Assembly (NCBI GenBank): GCA_949130495.1
Contig: OX422208.1
Location: 690,137,702 to 690,201,701, forward strand
DNA length: 64,000 nucleotides
Reading direction: 5' to 3'
Source: Sambucus nigra
Lineage: Eukaryota > Streptophyta > Magnoliopsida > Dipsacales > Adoxaceae
Part shown: positions 23,736-35,001 of the stretch, piece by piece
Layout of the letters: each line of letters starts with the position of its first letter
Position numbering within the stretch: the stretch's first letter is position 1
Program-made: the position numbers and the translations under genes
The notes under the pieces: generated by a model
The model's input: only the letters and a program-made list of their open reading frames with translations
The model's database searches: none
What the model was told of the DNA's origin: nothing

Positions 23736-25286
23736 TGACGCGACTGAAAATGTGTCTCAGAAATGCGTTCACTCTAGCCTCAAGTGCAAGCTTGTCGCTC
23801 AAGTAATAATCCGACAAGTCGAGTATCGATCCTCAGGGAAAAAGGACAACGAAGTTGTAACGACGGGAAAAGACGAAGGAATCCTAACTTTGACTCTAAA
23901 AATAAAGGAAAAATGAATTGATTTTGGGAATGATTATAACTAAATGCAAATATGAAATTATAAAAAGATGCAACTATACTAATCTACCTAACTTATGATT
24001 GAAAAATAGTCCGAAACTTTTTATTTAAATGATGAGAAAAATAGGACGGGAATACAATCCCCCAACCCTAGTGTAGTGCGGATATAATACTAATCTTAAA
24101 TTTATCTGATTGATTTGACCCGAAATTTAGTACTCCCAAGCATTACGTATACGAGGTTTAAGCCCGCGTCATACTTAATCTGAGGATGAGTAAATCAATA
24201 TCGCGATAGTAGCATTCGAATTGCACTCTAAATCATCACGATTACCCAGAGGTAAACGAGATATAAAGATCTACAATCGTTGTGCAACTACGCAATACGA
24301 TCAAGGTCAATCATTAAATTTAGTGGTTTAATTTTATACACACGCACTACACACATCAGGCTGGGTTCATGCATCCCGGCCTTAGGAAATCTAGCCTAAC
24401 ATGTTCAAAAGAATAGAAACAAGGATTAATGTGCAGGAACTCATAATTACTCTAAGGAAAATAATGATTAGATGCAGAAAAGAATTAGAACTAAAAATTA
24501 CTCACTAATATTATCCAAGCAATAAGTGAAACAATGAAAGAAACATATACTCACAGAAATCACTGAATAAAATCTTCAATCCTTGAAATAAATCTGAAAA
24601 TATTAACTAAGCTAGGGTTTCGGCAAAAGAAAAGGAAAAACCTACTAATTCTATGTCCTATAACAATACTAAATCGGGTCTTTTATACCCTACAACAATA
24701 TCGGAAGTCAGCTGCACTAGGAGTCTTTTTAGGAAGAGAAATGATTTTCAAATCTCGTAGCCCGGACCGGTCAGGGTCTTAGGCAGACCGGTCTGCCCCC
24801 AAGGCGGATCGGTTCTTTTTATTTTTACCTCATTCGATTTGCAAGCAATCTAGGGTCTTCTGGAGTTTGGCAAGGCGGACCGGTCCGGGGTAGGGGCGGA
24901 CCGGTCCGGCTATTTGACTTTTTTTGTTCCTCTTTGACTGCTTATAACTTTTGTTTCGAGATTTCGATTAAGGTACCGTTTCATCTTTGTGCTCGTGAAT
25001 GAGATGTCTTCAACTTCTCTTTAGGTGCCTCATCCGAATTCCGTGTAAAAATTACGCTTTTTCCCTTGGGACCTTTTCTTCTTTCTTTCTTGATTCTACC
25101 GATTTCCTTCTTTCGTTTCTTGACATCAAATACCTACAAAATCACTACAAAATACCAGAAACTCGATGTACTCATTAGGATCAGTCAGTAGTACAGTTAT
25201 GAGATAAATCCAACTCAATTACATTGTTCGAGGTGCTAAAAGTAACTAAATCAAGGGAAAAATTAGGAAGAATTTATGCCTAATCA
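23736..25286 (-). repeat. Athila-type 3' LTR (element on minus strand)
   Basis: 1551 bp, direct repeat of 30382-31973. A minus-strand TATAAAAG is at 24680-24687, with GGACCGGTCC-type palindromes to its right (upstream on the minus strand) at 24764, 24785, 24877 and 24898. Confidence 0.95.
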
Positions 25287-25300
25287 AACCCCCCTAACTT
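25287..25300 (-). other. Polypurine tract of Athila-type element
   Basis: On the minus strand AAGTTAGGGGGGTT lies immediately before the 3' LTR; this purine run primes plus-strand DNA synthesis. Confidence 0.88.
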
Positions 25301-27207
25301 AGAACTTTGCGCGTCCCGAGCAATGTAAAAGAATCCTAGCGTGGCTCAACTCTTTGAAAATCAGTTTATTGGGATAAAATACCTTTTTCGCGGGCGAGAG
25401 ATTGCATTTAGCATATGCAACAAGCCTTTAAACCCCTAGGTCACCCTAGTAGGACGAGTGTTGTCTCGTGAGGGTTTGCAGTGAATATACCCACAAAATT
25501 CGACTCAAAGAGAATTCAAAATACGCAAAAATTGTGCAATTCAAACTTTTCCAGAAAATAGTCATCATCAAGTCATATTTACAAGTTTCAAACTGTAGTG
25601 TGTGTGTACGTAGCTAGAAGTATAACCGCCAATTTCCACTGAATAATCATTACGTTACTTATCCGAAAATTTGTTTTGATTTCAATTTCTCACGGAATGC
25701 TCTCACAAACGAATCTCTCGAATTATGGCTATTCTCGCGGTATGCATGATATAAAGAGTAAATATAATGGGTGCAAAATCACGCATACGGTTAGAAAGAC
25801 GGAAATTTTGTGGTGAAAGGACCTCATCAAAGGATTACGGTTTTAAAAACGGGAACATTGCTTTTATTTCGCGCACTTAATCTCCTTTATTATCTTTTGG
25901 TGTATTAGCTCTCCATGCGGTAACCAATTTTTGCAATTTGGACTCGGTTATGACTTTTTCGGGTTTTTAGGTATATCGGGTAAAGTGAAGGAGGTATGGA
26001 CAGTTAGAATTGGAAAAGTCATTAATGATGTCCATTTGTGCTTTTTTCGGGCTATTGCTCATTTTCTTTTGTTTTTCTTTTTTTTTTCACTACTTTTCTT
26101 TTCTTGCTATTTTTGTTGAGTATCACTAATTTTTCTTGCCCCTTTATATGCACTTTCCGGACTTAAATTCTGAATTTTCTCATTTTTCACAATTCCGGCT
26201 ATTTGGTTTATTTCGGATTATCAAACGAAAGGGACAATTTGTTTGGCTCAAATTGGGTTACAAAAGGGGTAATTTTTCGCTACTTTTTCTGGCCAATATT
26301 TTTGGGTGACAAACGAGGGCCTACTTCATTACCCAAAATGCCAATTGCGTTACCATATGCGCTACGAGATGAATTTAAGTTTAGAGATCACTTTGGCACG
26401 TTTTTTCAAACAATATTACACACATTTTTCAAAACCGATCAAAATGAAAGGATTGAGATCCTTGACAACTTTTTAGGCGCTGAAAAGAACTTTGAGTTAA
26501 CAATTAACTCGAATTGATTTAAAAACTCGCAAAAAGTGATAGGCTCGAATCTCACCGGGTTTGTTAATCTCCACACTTATTCGTTAAGTCGTCAATTTTC
26601 GCTCAATTTCCATCTTTGGTCAATTTTGGCTTTGTGTACGTTGAATTTTACAACTTGAGACTTCAATTCGACTTTTAATGATATTTTTGAAAAATTTAAA
26701 TTCCAATTTTTATTTATTTTGAACAAAAATATTTTTGGGTTTTTCAAAATTTTATGATTTTTTTGGAAATTTCTGGGCATTTTGGCAAATTTGTGAAGTT
26801 TTAGAAATACGCACTTGTGATCCCCCCTAACTTAGACTTTTGCATTGTCCTCAAGCAAAAATGACTAAAATCTAAATAAGGCAAAATAATAAGTGCAATA
26901 AATAAAACAAATAAATGGGAAACATGCAGCAAGACACTATATGACACTCATGTATGACTAAAAAATACACTAACAATCACCCCATACGCGTCGGGGGTGC
27001 GACGACCTCTCATCTCTCCACGAACTCACCCGATCCCACTCGCGGGGTTCGATGCTCTCCTTGTTTCTCCCGTCCTAGGATTATAATCCAACAATCGGAA
27101 CAAATTGGGCCCTAGCCCATTGATAAGGATAGACCGGGAGACTCATCGTGACTAATTGGAAAGGGATCCTCGTGATGCTGGCTCAAAGTGTGGTCTGCGC
27201 GCGCTGA
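25301..27207. other. Athila-type 3' internal region, non-coding
   Basis: About 1.9 kb where pol would normally be. No RT or integrase motif in any frame. Contains a T-rich segment (26060-26110) and AT-rich low-complexity frames without domains. The phrase 'CCCCCCTAACTTAGA' occurs at 25290 and again as 'CCCCCTAACTTAGA' at 26823, so the 3' end of the internal region may be partly duplicated. Confidence 0.6.
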
Positions 27208-30012
27208 CTAGGAGAGAACACCTAGGTTTCGTTTAATTTTTAAGATGCATGGGTCGGGCTCTAAGTCAGATGAACCACAACTTTTCTCCTCACTTGCCTT
27301 CGGGGCCTCTAGTGTTGTGGGTGGATTGTCACAACGAAGGAATTCATTAATTTTTGCTTTCAATTCACTTTCGTCTAAGTGACTACATGAATCCAATAGG
27401 GATTGGCCTTCAATAGTAATACTTTCATCCACCTGCCTGAATTCTCTTTCAAATTCTTCCATGCTCATGTTTCCTAGTTCTCTCTCTCGAGTAGTGCCTA
27501 CGTCCTCTCTTACTTGCTCGATCTCCAACTCCACCAGTTTTCTCTCTTCTAAACCCTCTCTTTCTCTTTCAATTGCGGTCACTACACACCTCTCCCCCAC
27601 TTTTCTCTCTTTGACACAACTACCACTATTACTTGATGAAATAGGGCACACCCCTAACGGATCTCTCGTGTGGGACCCCTCATTCTCATGGCTCGACACT
27701 AAGCAGGACCCTAGGGCATCTCCACAATCATTTTCCTCAAAGTACTCCCCTACGATCTCGTCTATGAAGCTCACCGCGTGAAGGTCATCTTCTTCCCCCG
27801 TATGTTGGACGACATGGAAGATGTTGGTCTATAAGGTCATGTTCCCAAAGGTGAGTTTCATTCGCCCATTCTGAGGATTGATGATTGCGTTAGCCGTAGC
27901 TAAGAAAGGGCGCCCAAGGATGATGGGAACATGGTTGCTCGAGTTAAAGGAGGGCTCCGTGTCCCAAATGACAAAGTCTACCGGGAAGTAGAAAGTGTCA
28001 ACTTGGACGATCACGTCCTCGACTATGCCTCTTGGGATCTTCACGGTTCGATCCGCTAATTGGAGAGTGACCTTTGTGGGCTTGAGGTCGCCCAAGCCAA
28101 GTTTCCTATAGATGGAGTAAGGGAGGATATTGACACTTGCTCCCAAATCAAGTAAGGCTTTTTCGATTTTGTTTTCTCCAATGATGCAGGAAATGGTGGG
28201 TGCACCGGGATCTTTGAATTTAGGTGGGAGATCATTGAGTAGAATGGAGCTCACATTCTGTGCTAGAAAGACATTTTTCTTTACCTTCATCTTTCTCTTT
28301 ACCGTCAACAATTCTTTAATGACTTTTCCATAAGCTGGAATTTGCTTAATGTCATTGAGGAAAGGTAAATTCAGCTTAACTTGTTTTAGCACGTCTAGCA
28401 AGTTATCACGTGGGTTTCCTTTATGGGAAGGAATTAGCCTTTGAGGAAACGGTGCCGCGGAGGGTGGTTTCACTACTACCTCGGGCTCACTAGCGTCTTC
28501 TTTGTCACTCTCATTCAAGGGGACATCTTCGGCCTCTTTCGTGCCGGGCGAAATCTCCTTATCTTTAGGTACGTCTCGTGGGGGAGGTGACAAGTCAACT
28601 ACTCTCCCACTACGTAGAGTGGTAATTGCGCTACATTGCTCAAGATGGTCATGGGGTGTCGAGCTAGCACTAGTTTGACCTTTGAGAGGTCTTTGGCCCT
28701 GGGCGGGAAACTTGCCCTTCTCTTGGATACTCCACGATGATTTCAACTGTGAAATGTTTGCATTCATGTCATTCATCATGCGCTCATGCCTAGCATTAGT
28801 TGCAGTTTGGGTATTGATAAAGTGGTTGATAGTATCCTCGAGACTTCTCCGCGGTGGCGGGATATAAGATCCTTGAGGTGGTGGTGCTTGCACATGTCCT
28901 TGCATGTGTGGAGCTTGTTGAAAGTGTTGTGGTGGAGGAGGGGCAACATGCGAAGGAGGGTTCATTGCGGCATGTTGTTGCCCATAGCTAAAACCGGGAT
29001 GATTTTTCCATGAAGGGTTGTATGAATTCCCGTGCGGGGCACCAAAATTACCCTTAAAACCTCCTACACCACTAACTTTCTCTTGAAGCATTGCTTTGTA
29101 GGCGGGTATCGTCGGGCATTCCTCAGTTGAATGTCCCGCCTCACAAATAGCACACACCTTTACGACTGGGTTTGGAATGGGTCCAGGTGGTCCTTTTCCA
29201 TATATCTCGCACAGATCTCGAAATCCTATCTCAAGAGTCTCTAATCGGCTATCCGTCATAGAATTCTTATCTACATGGAATAGGCCGGATGCTGACGGAG
29301 TGGTGGTTGCTTGTCTATTTTGATTTTGAGTGTTGGGATCAAAAGTGTCCCAGGATTGGGTAGTCTCGACGACATACCTCAAGTGAAGCTCAGCATCCTG
29401 GGCATCTAAATCGATAAACGGACCACTTCCCATTATTTCAACAAGTTGTTTGGAGTTAAGATTCAACCCATTATAGATAAAAGAGATGACTTGCACTGAA
29501 TCAAATCCATGATGGGGGCATGAAGAAACTAACTCGTTGAAACGTTCATAACATCAATGGAATGGCTCATTTTCAGCTTGTCTGAATGCTTGAATTTGAG
29601 CCTTTATGGAGATTGTTCTATGTGGTGGGAAGAATTTCTTGAGAAATTTCGACTGTAGCTCATTCCAGGATGGAATCGAGCTTGGAGGTAAAGACCATAG
29701 CCAGGCCTTAGCTTTATCTTTGAGTGAGAAAGGGAAGAGTTTGAGGCGGATTACCTCTTGTGTGCAGGTTTGATCATTGAGAGTATCACACACGCCCTCA
29801 AATTCCCTAATATGGAGGTATGGCTTTTCAGAATCCATACCGTGGTAATGCGGTAGTACCTGGATCATCCCATTTTTGAAACGGAATTGCCCGGCATTAT
29901 ACGGGAGTATAATGCATCCCGGAGTGACAGTACGCTCGGGATATAAAAATTCTCTAATCGGACGGTATGGGGGCTCTTCCTTACCGGCGGGTGTACTGCC
30001 TTGTTGTGACAT
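27208..30012 (-). pseudogene. Athila-type gag-protease polyprotein, two in-frame stops
   Basis: A single frame from the ATG at 30012 to the stop at 27208, about 934 codons, broken only by a TGA near 29554 and a TAG at 27829. Gag core: YRPIREFLYPERTV, then LKLFPFSLKDKAKAWLWSLP and FLKKFFPPHRT (residues about 15-145), the Athila retrotrans_gag pattern. Zinc knuckle CAICEAGHSTEEC about residue 290. A Pro/Gln-rich stretch follows, then an aspartic protease with intact LLDLGASVNILPYSIY and IILGRPFLATA. The C-terminal 188 codons are acidic and have no known domain. No RT follows. With only two stops, gag-PR is well preserved compared with its host elements. Confidence 0.9.
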
Positions 30013-30357
30013 CTCTCCCTCACTTATTGACTCGGTGTTCTCACTGGGCGTGCTCGAAGTGTGTCCTAAGAAGGAAAAGGGAGTATTATCGGAGACTAAG
30101 TGCGACGGTGTGGGAGGTGGGATCCAGAACTATGGGGCGTTTGGAGTGTGGGGACTATCAGGATTATACTCAACAATTAGATTTTCATGAATGTTGGTTG
30201 GAGAATTATGGGGTGTGGGAATGGTTTCAGAATTTTGCATTAAGCTTAGGAGAGATGATGATGAATCTTTTTGTGGTTTTTGATTTATTTAATTTTTTTA
30301 TAGAGATTTTTGGTCAAAGCTTTTTGTGGACTCAATCTAATCCTAAGTCTACTTAAT

Positions 30358-30375
30358 TCCCCGGCAACGGCGCCA
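30358..30375 (-). other. Primer-binding site, Asp-tRNA type (Athila-type element)
   Basis: On the minus strand the site reads TGGCGCCGTTGCCGGGGA, complementary to the 3' end of plant tRNA-Asp, seven bases from the LTR. Asp-tRNA priming is typical of Athila. Confidence 0.93.
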
Positions 30376-30381
30376 AAAACT

Positions 30382-31973
30382 TGACGTGACTGAAAATGTG
30401 TCTCAGAAATGCGTTCACTCTAGTCTTAAGTGCAAGCCTGTCGGTCAAGTAATAATCCGACAAGTCGGGTATCGATCCTTAGGGAAAAAGGACAACGAAG
30501 TTGTAACGACGGGAAAAGACGGAGGAATCCTAACTTTGACTCTAAAAATAAAGGAAATATGATTTGATTTTGGGAATGATTATAACTAAATGCAAATATG
30601 AAATTATAAAAAGATGCAACTATACTAATCTACCTAACTTATGATTGAAAAATAGTCCGAAACTTTTTATTTAAATGCTGAGAAAAATAGGACGGGAATA
30701 CAATCCCCCAACCCTAGTGTAGTGCGGATATAATACTAATCTTAAATTTATCTGATTGATTTGACCCGGAATTTAGTACTCCCAAGTATTATGTATACGA
30801 GGTTCAAGTCCGCGTCATACTTAATCTGAGGATGAGTAAATCAGTATCGCGATAGTAGCATTCGAATTGCACTCTAAATCATCATGAGTACCCAGAGGTA
30901 AACGAGATATAAAGATCTACAATCGTTGTGCAACTACGCAATACAATCAAGGTCAATCATTAAATTTAGTGGTTTAATTTTATACACACGCACTAACACA
31001 TCAGGCCGGGTTCATGCATCCCGGCCTTGGAAAATCTAGCCTAACATGTTGAAAAGAATAGAAACAAGGATTAATGTGCAGGAACTCATAATTACTCTAA
31101 GGAAAATAATGATTAGATGCAAAAAAGAATTAGAACTAAAAATAACTCACTAATATTATCCAAGCAATAAGTTAAACAATGAAAGAAACATATACTCACA
31201 TAAATCACTGAATAAAATCTTCAATCCTTGAAATAAATCTGAAAATATTAACTAAGCTAGGGTTTCTGCAAAAGAAAAAGAAAAACCTACTAATTCTCCG
31301 TCCTATAACAATACTAAATCGGGTCTTTTATACCCTACAACAATATCGGAAGTCAGCTGCACTAGGAGTCTTTTTAGGAAGAGAAAAGATTTTCAAATCT
31401 TGAAGACCGAACCGGTCTGGGTCTTACGCGGACCGGTCTGCCCCCAAGGCGGATCGATTCTTTTTATTTTGGGGAGGACCGGTCCAGGGGTGGACCGGTT
31501 CTTTTTATTTTTGCCTCCTTCGGTTTGCATGCGATCTGGGGTCTTCTGGAGTTTGGAAAGGTGGACCGGTCTAGGGTAGGGGCGGACCGGTCCGGCTATT
31601 TGACTTTTTTTGTTCCTCTTTGACTGCTCATAACTTTTGTTCCGGGATTCCGATTGAGGTGTCGTTTTTTCCTTTGTGCTCGTGAATGAGATGTCTTCAA
31701 CTTCTCTTTAGGTACCTCATCCGAATTCCGTGTAGAAATGATAATTTTGCCCTTGATACCTTTCCTTCTTTCTTTCTTGATTCTGCCGATTTCCTTCTTT
31801 CGTTTCTTAACGTCAAATACCTGCAAAATCACTACAAAATACCGGAAACTTGATGTACTCATTAGGATCAGTCAGTAGCACAGTTATGAGATAAATCCAA
31901 CTCAATTACGTTGTTCGAGGTGCTAAAAGTAACTAAATCAAGGGATAAATTAGGAAGAATTTATGCCTAATCA
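30382..31973 (-). repeat. Athila-type 5' LTR (element on minus strand)
   Basis: 1592 bp. Minus-strand TATA box TATAAAAG at 31325-31332. Upstream of it on that strand, at 31408-31593, is a cluster of six ACCGGT-centred palindromes. It is longer than the other LTR mainly because part of the cluster with 'TTCTTTTTATTTT' is present twice here. Confidence 0.95.
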
Positions 31974-32440
31974 GTTATGTTATCAAGCCACCCACATCTA
32001 TCATATAGAATATTTTCAAGCCTCCTCAGGCTGGGTTATGTTATCAAGCCACCCACAGCTATCAGATGGGATATTTTCAAGCCTCCTTAGGCTGGGTTAT
32101 GTTATTAAGCCACCCACAACTAATATACGGGATACTATCAAGCCTCCCCAGGCTGGGTTATGTTATCAAGCCATCCACAACTATCAGATAGGATATTCTT
32201 AAGCCTCAGCTATCAGATAGGATATTTTCAAGCCTCCTCAAACTGGGTTATGTTATTAAGCCACCCACAACTAATATACGGGATACTATCAAGCCTCCCC
32301 AGACTGGGTTATGTTATCAAGACACCCACATCTAATATACGGGATACTATTAAGCCTCCCCAGTCTGGGTTATGTTATTAAGCCACCCACAGTTATCAGA
32401 TATATATAAAGCCATCCCTTACTGGATATTATAAGCCTCC
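31974..32440. repeat. Tat-1 61-bp tandem repeat array, right part
   Basis: Continuation of the array at 23399 after the Athila-type element; the first five bases GTTAT are its TSD. About seven more units, some shortened (a partial unit near 32195-32210). The array decays after AGCCACCCACAGTTATCAGA at about 32400. Confidence 0.92.
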
Positions 32441-32874
32441 CAGCTTGATGACGCATCCCGAAAGTTTAAGAACATGCATTGTAAGCCCTCGTGGCTAATA
32501 AAAATCTCCTTGAATCCTCATATGCTTTCGTGAATATGGTCATCATACAATAAGATATAGTTGCACATCTTGAGGGGAACTTCTGAGCTATTTAAAATCG
32601 CAATCCCTCCATAGGTGCATCCCGAAATAATAATTATTTTTCGAGATAATTTATTATTCTTACCTTGGAATCTGTTTAAGACAAAAGGTCTTTTGTGAGA
32701 TGACAGATTATGAAAACAAGCGAGAAATCAGATATGGCAAAACTTGTTAATTTTTATATTTATATATGCATGCACCAACAAATGACTTTGTTAATAAAAC
32801 ATAAAGTCTTGACGATTAGGGCTATAATGAGCTTCATAAAACATAAATAGAAATAGTTGAAATTGGAAAAACTA
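32441..32874. other. Tat-1 spacer, no gene
   Basis: AT-rich sequence between the tandem array and the gag remnant. No recognisable pol motif, so the deletion of pol lies here or at the array edge. Confidence 0.55.
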
Positions 32875-33734
32875 AGGATGAGATGCGATATGCAGCCTCT
32901 GTCAGGTTTGGCTGAATCCTTTATGCATTCTTTGGGAATCGCTGCAGCATCCCTTGCCCAATTAGCCTTTCAACTTCATCCTTCAGAGCATAGCATTGCT
33001 CAGTTTCATGTCCATGGTCCTGGTGGAATTTGCACCAGGTAGCTTTGTTCCTCTTATTGGGTGGAGCTCACAGCTTTTCTGGCCACCTTAACAGCTTGTC
33101 CTCTTTGATGGACTCAAAGATCTCTTCAATCGGGAAGGTCAATGGAGTGTAGGCCCTCGATTTCTTCTCTGCCTTCTCCACTTTCCTTTCTGGCTCTTGC
33201 TAACTACTTCCGCGGCCGTCTCCTCTTGAAATGCTGCGGTATCAAAGACTGCTGGTGCTTTTTTCATGGGTGCCGCACCCACATTGGGAGAGGCCGCGGC
33301 CTCTAGCATTAGGACCCTTTGAGTGAGATAGTTGACATGGGTCTGAAGTGAGGCATGGATGTCACAGAGATGGTTGAGGTGATTGTACAGTTGCACAATC
33401 TCATTTTTGACTTTTGCGTTCTGGCTGGATTCTCCTTCCATTTCTATTTTTGTTAGTCTTTATAAAGTATACAGAATCTGAGACAAAACTAACAGAAGTG
33501 AATAATCACAGAAATATTGGGAAGCAGTGTTTGAACTGCTTCATGATATGCTGACGAGGCCGAGACTAGTATGGCACCCAGGTGCACTGCCACAGCCCTT
33601 GAATGGTATTCACTAAGGTTAAACTGAAGGCCAATCGAGTCCCTTCCTCGATGATTGAGCTGTTGTAATAGGTCCGCACTAGTAAGGGTCGCGGCATTTG
33701 AGTATGTTGAATTGACAGGCGACACCCCTGTCAA
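32875..33734 (-). pseudogene. Tat-1 gag remnant, internally deleted
   Basis: Reading leftward: an N-terminal frame from 33734 (MTGVSPVNSTYSN), a second from 33441 (MEGESSQNAKVKNEI, helical, then Ala-rich), then, after a frame change at about 33180, the gag C-terminal region FPIEEIFESIKEDKLLRWPEKL, one stop, and CKFHQDHGHETEQCYALKDE (32960-33050). The latter is the diagnostic Tat gag zinc-binding block; Tat-2 has CEFHQDHGHVTYKCFALKDD. The capsid core that should lie between the two halves is missing. It cannot make a functional Gag. Confidence 0.82.
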
Positions 33735-34200
33735 GGCAGTGAAGGAAAAAATCCCAAGACAGGAACTCGAAAACTAAGTTCTTCTCCCCCAACACGTGAA
33801 GAGTACCTACTAGGGACTATCGATGAGAGAATACCTTTGCGGTTCACAAAACGGTATGATTTCAATGATAAACCCTAGATCATAGGTCGATAACAGCAAA
33901 AGGGGAGTAAATATAACCCTTCCCTAATCATCCATCTTTTCGGGACTAAAGTCCACCATGCTTTTCAGCATTATCTAGATGAAATGATATCACAAGGGTA
34001 TGTAAAATAGATCTAAAGTCATCAAATGACGACCCAAGAGCAGATCTGGATATAAGGAATACCCATTTAAGGGTGCAAATATAGAACGAAGCTCAACAAC
34101 CAGAATCGACCCTTGAGAAGATGATCCACAGGACACTCAGGGATCGAATAAGGTGTTTAAGAACTCAAATATATAGAGAAACAAGATTGAAATATCTCTC
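33735..34200. other. Tat-1 leader (between PBS and gag), no gene
   Basis: Untranslated leader on the minus strand; no domain-bearing frame seen. Confidence 0.5.
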
Positions 34201-34219
34201 GTTCCCACAGACGGTGGCA
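34201..34219 (-). other. Primer-binding site of Tat-1 (decayed)
   Basis: On the minus strand TGCCACCGTCTGTGGGAAC, close to the Tat-2 PBS TGGCGCCGTCTGTGGGAAC with two changes. Its position just left of the right-hand LTR fixes the element on the minus strand. Confidence 0.85.
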
Positions 34220-34222
34220 GAT

Positions 34223-35001
34223 TGATGATACGAGAAATCGGCCATAAGGCGTTCTCATACCAGCAAGTCAAGAGTAAAGTGTGTAATAAGTAAGTAAAGC
34301 GAGTAAATAGAGAGGAGACAAGGTATAGAGTGGTTCAGCCTCTAAAATAGGCCTACATCCACTTTGTTACTCCGTTGTCATTATATGCATTGCATTATAT
34401 AATATAATCGTGCCTAAAGAGGCGTACAAGTATGAGAATAAAGGAGAGTACATGAAAATATTGAGGATTCCGGTGTGCCGAAGGGGTAGCTGCGATGTGG
34501 ATGAAAATTCCTCCAACAATGCGCTGATGTTGTGTAGAAAGAGTCGGTATTTTAGAACCTACCCCGGGTGTGTGTGGAATCCATCCCCCCTATTTCGAGG
34601 TGTGGTCCTCTATTTATAAGACGTATGTGTGTTATTTCACGTGCCCTGAGCACGTGACATATATCAAGTCTGGAGTAGTTGTGAATGAGGGGAATGCGCC
34701 CTGCAAGGCAAGCAGTGTGTTGTATCCTGTGGCGCTGGAGGCAGAGCTGTCGTGCCCTATATCGAGTAGTGTCGCGACTTCTTCTTGGGGAATAATTACT
34801 ACGTGCCGCGCCCTATAATAGACAGGTCCGCACACTGTGCTTTCCATCTCCGTGGCATCTTGATGGGGGCCGCGCCCTTTGATGAGGAGGGTCACTCCCT
34901 ATGTTCTGCAGGGCCGCGCCCTGTATACTGTAGATTCGTGGCATCTCAGCATTTGTATTATAGAATACTATCCGCGGCAGGGTGCTATATTTGTACTATC
35001 A
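34223..35001 (-). repeat. Tat-1 5' LTR (element on minus strand)
   Basis: 779 bp. Minus-strand TATA box TATAAATAG at 34610-34618. Right of it (upstream on the minus strand), between 34690 and 34920, CCGCRCCCT-like words recur about every 30-60 bp. Confidence 0.95.

Larger units (their letters stand above)
23736..31973 (-). mobile_element. Athila-type non-autonomous LTR element (gag-protease only), minus strand, TSD GTTAT
   Basis: LTRs 23736-25286 and 30382-31973 start TGACG and end TAATCA (+ strand). TSD GTTAT is at 23731-23735 and 31974-31978. PBS (minus) is at 30358-30375 and a purine tract (minus) at 25287-25300. The only coding region is gag-PR (30012-27208). No RT, RNase H, integrase or envelope-like ORF is seen. 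This matches the TR-GAG class of non-autonomous plant LTR elements. LTRs differ by a few percent plus one indel, so it appears to be among the youngest layers of the nest. Confidence 0.94.
18161..35001 (-). mobile_element. Tat-lineage Ty3/gypsy element Tat-1, pol-less, minus strand, TSD GGGTT
   Basis: LTR pair 18161-18940 and 34223-35001 (780 and 779 bp), starting TGATGATACGAG and ending TACTATCA on the + strand. TSD GGGTT is at 18156-18160 and 35002-35006. The PBS lies beside the right LTR and is read on the minus strand, so the element runs right to left: LTR, PBS, gag remnant (33734-32875), 61-bp tandem repeats, an antisense gene (+ strand, 20069-22563), LTR. No RT, RNase H or integrase remains. 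The order equals that of Tat-2 at 54108 with pol removed. Non-autonomous. It is itself split by the Athila-type element. Confidence 0.92.

Noticed and set aside
27461..27781. + strand 106-codon frame over the Athila-type gag-protease
   Set aside because: Mirror frame of the real minus-strand coding region.
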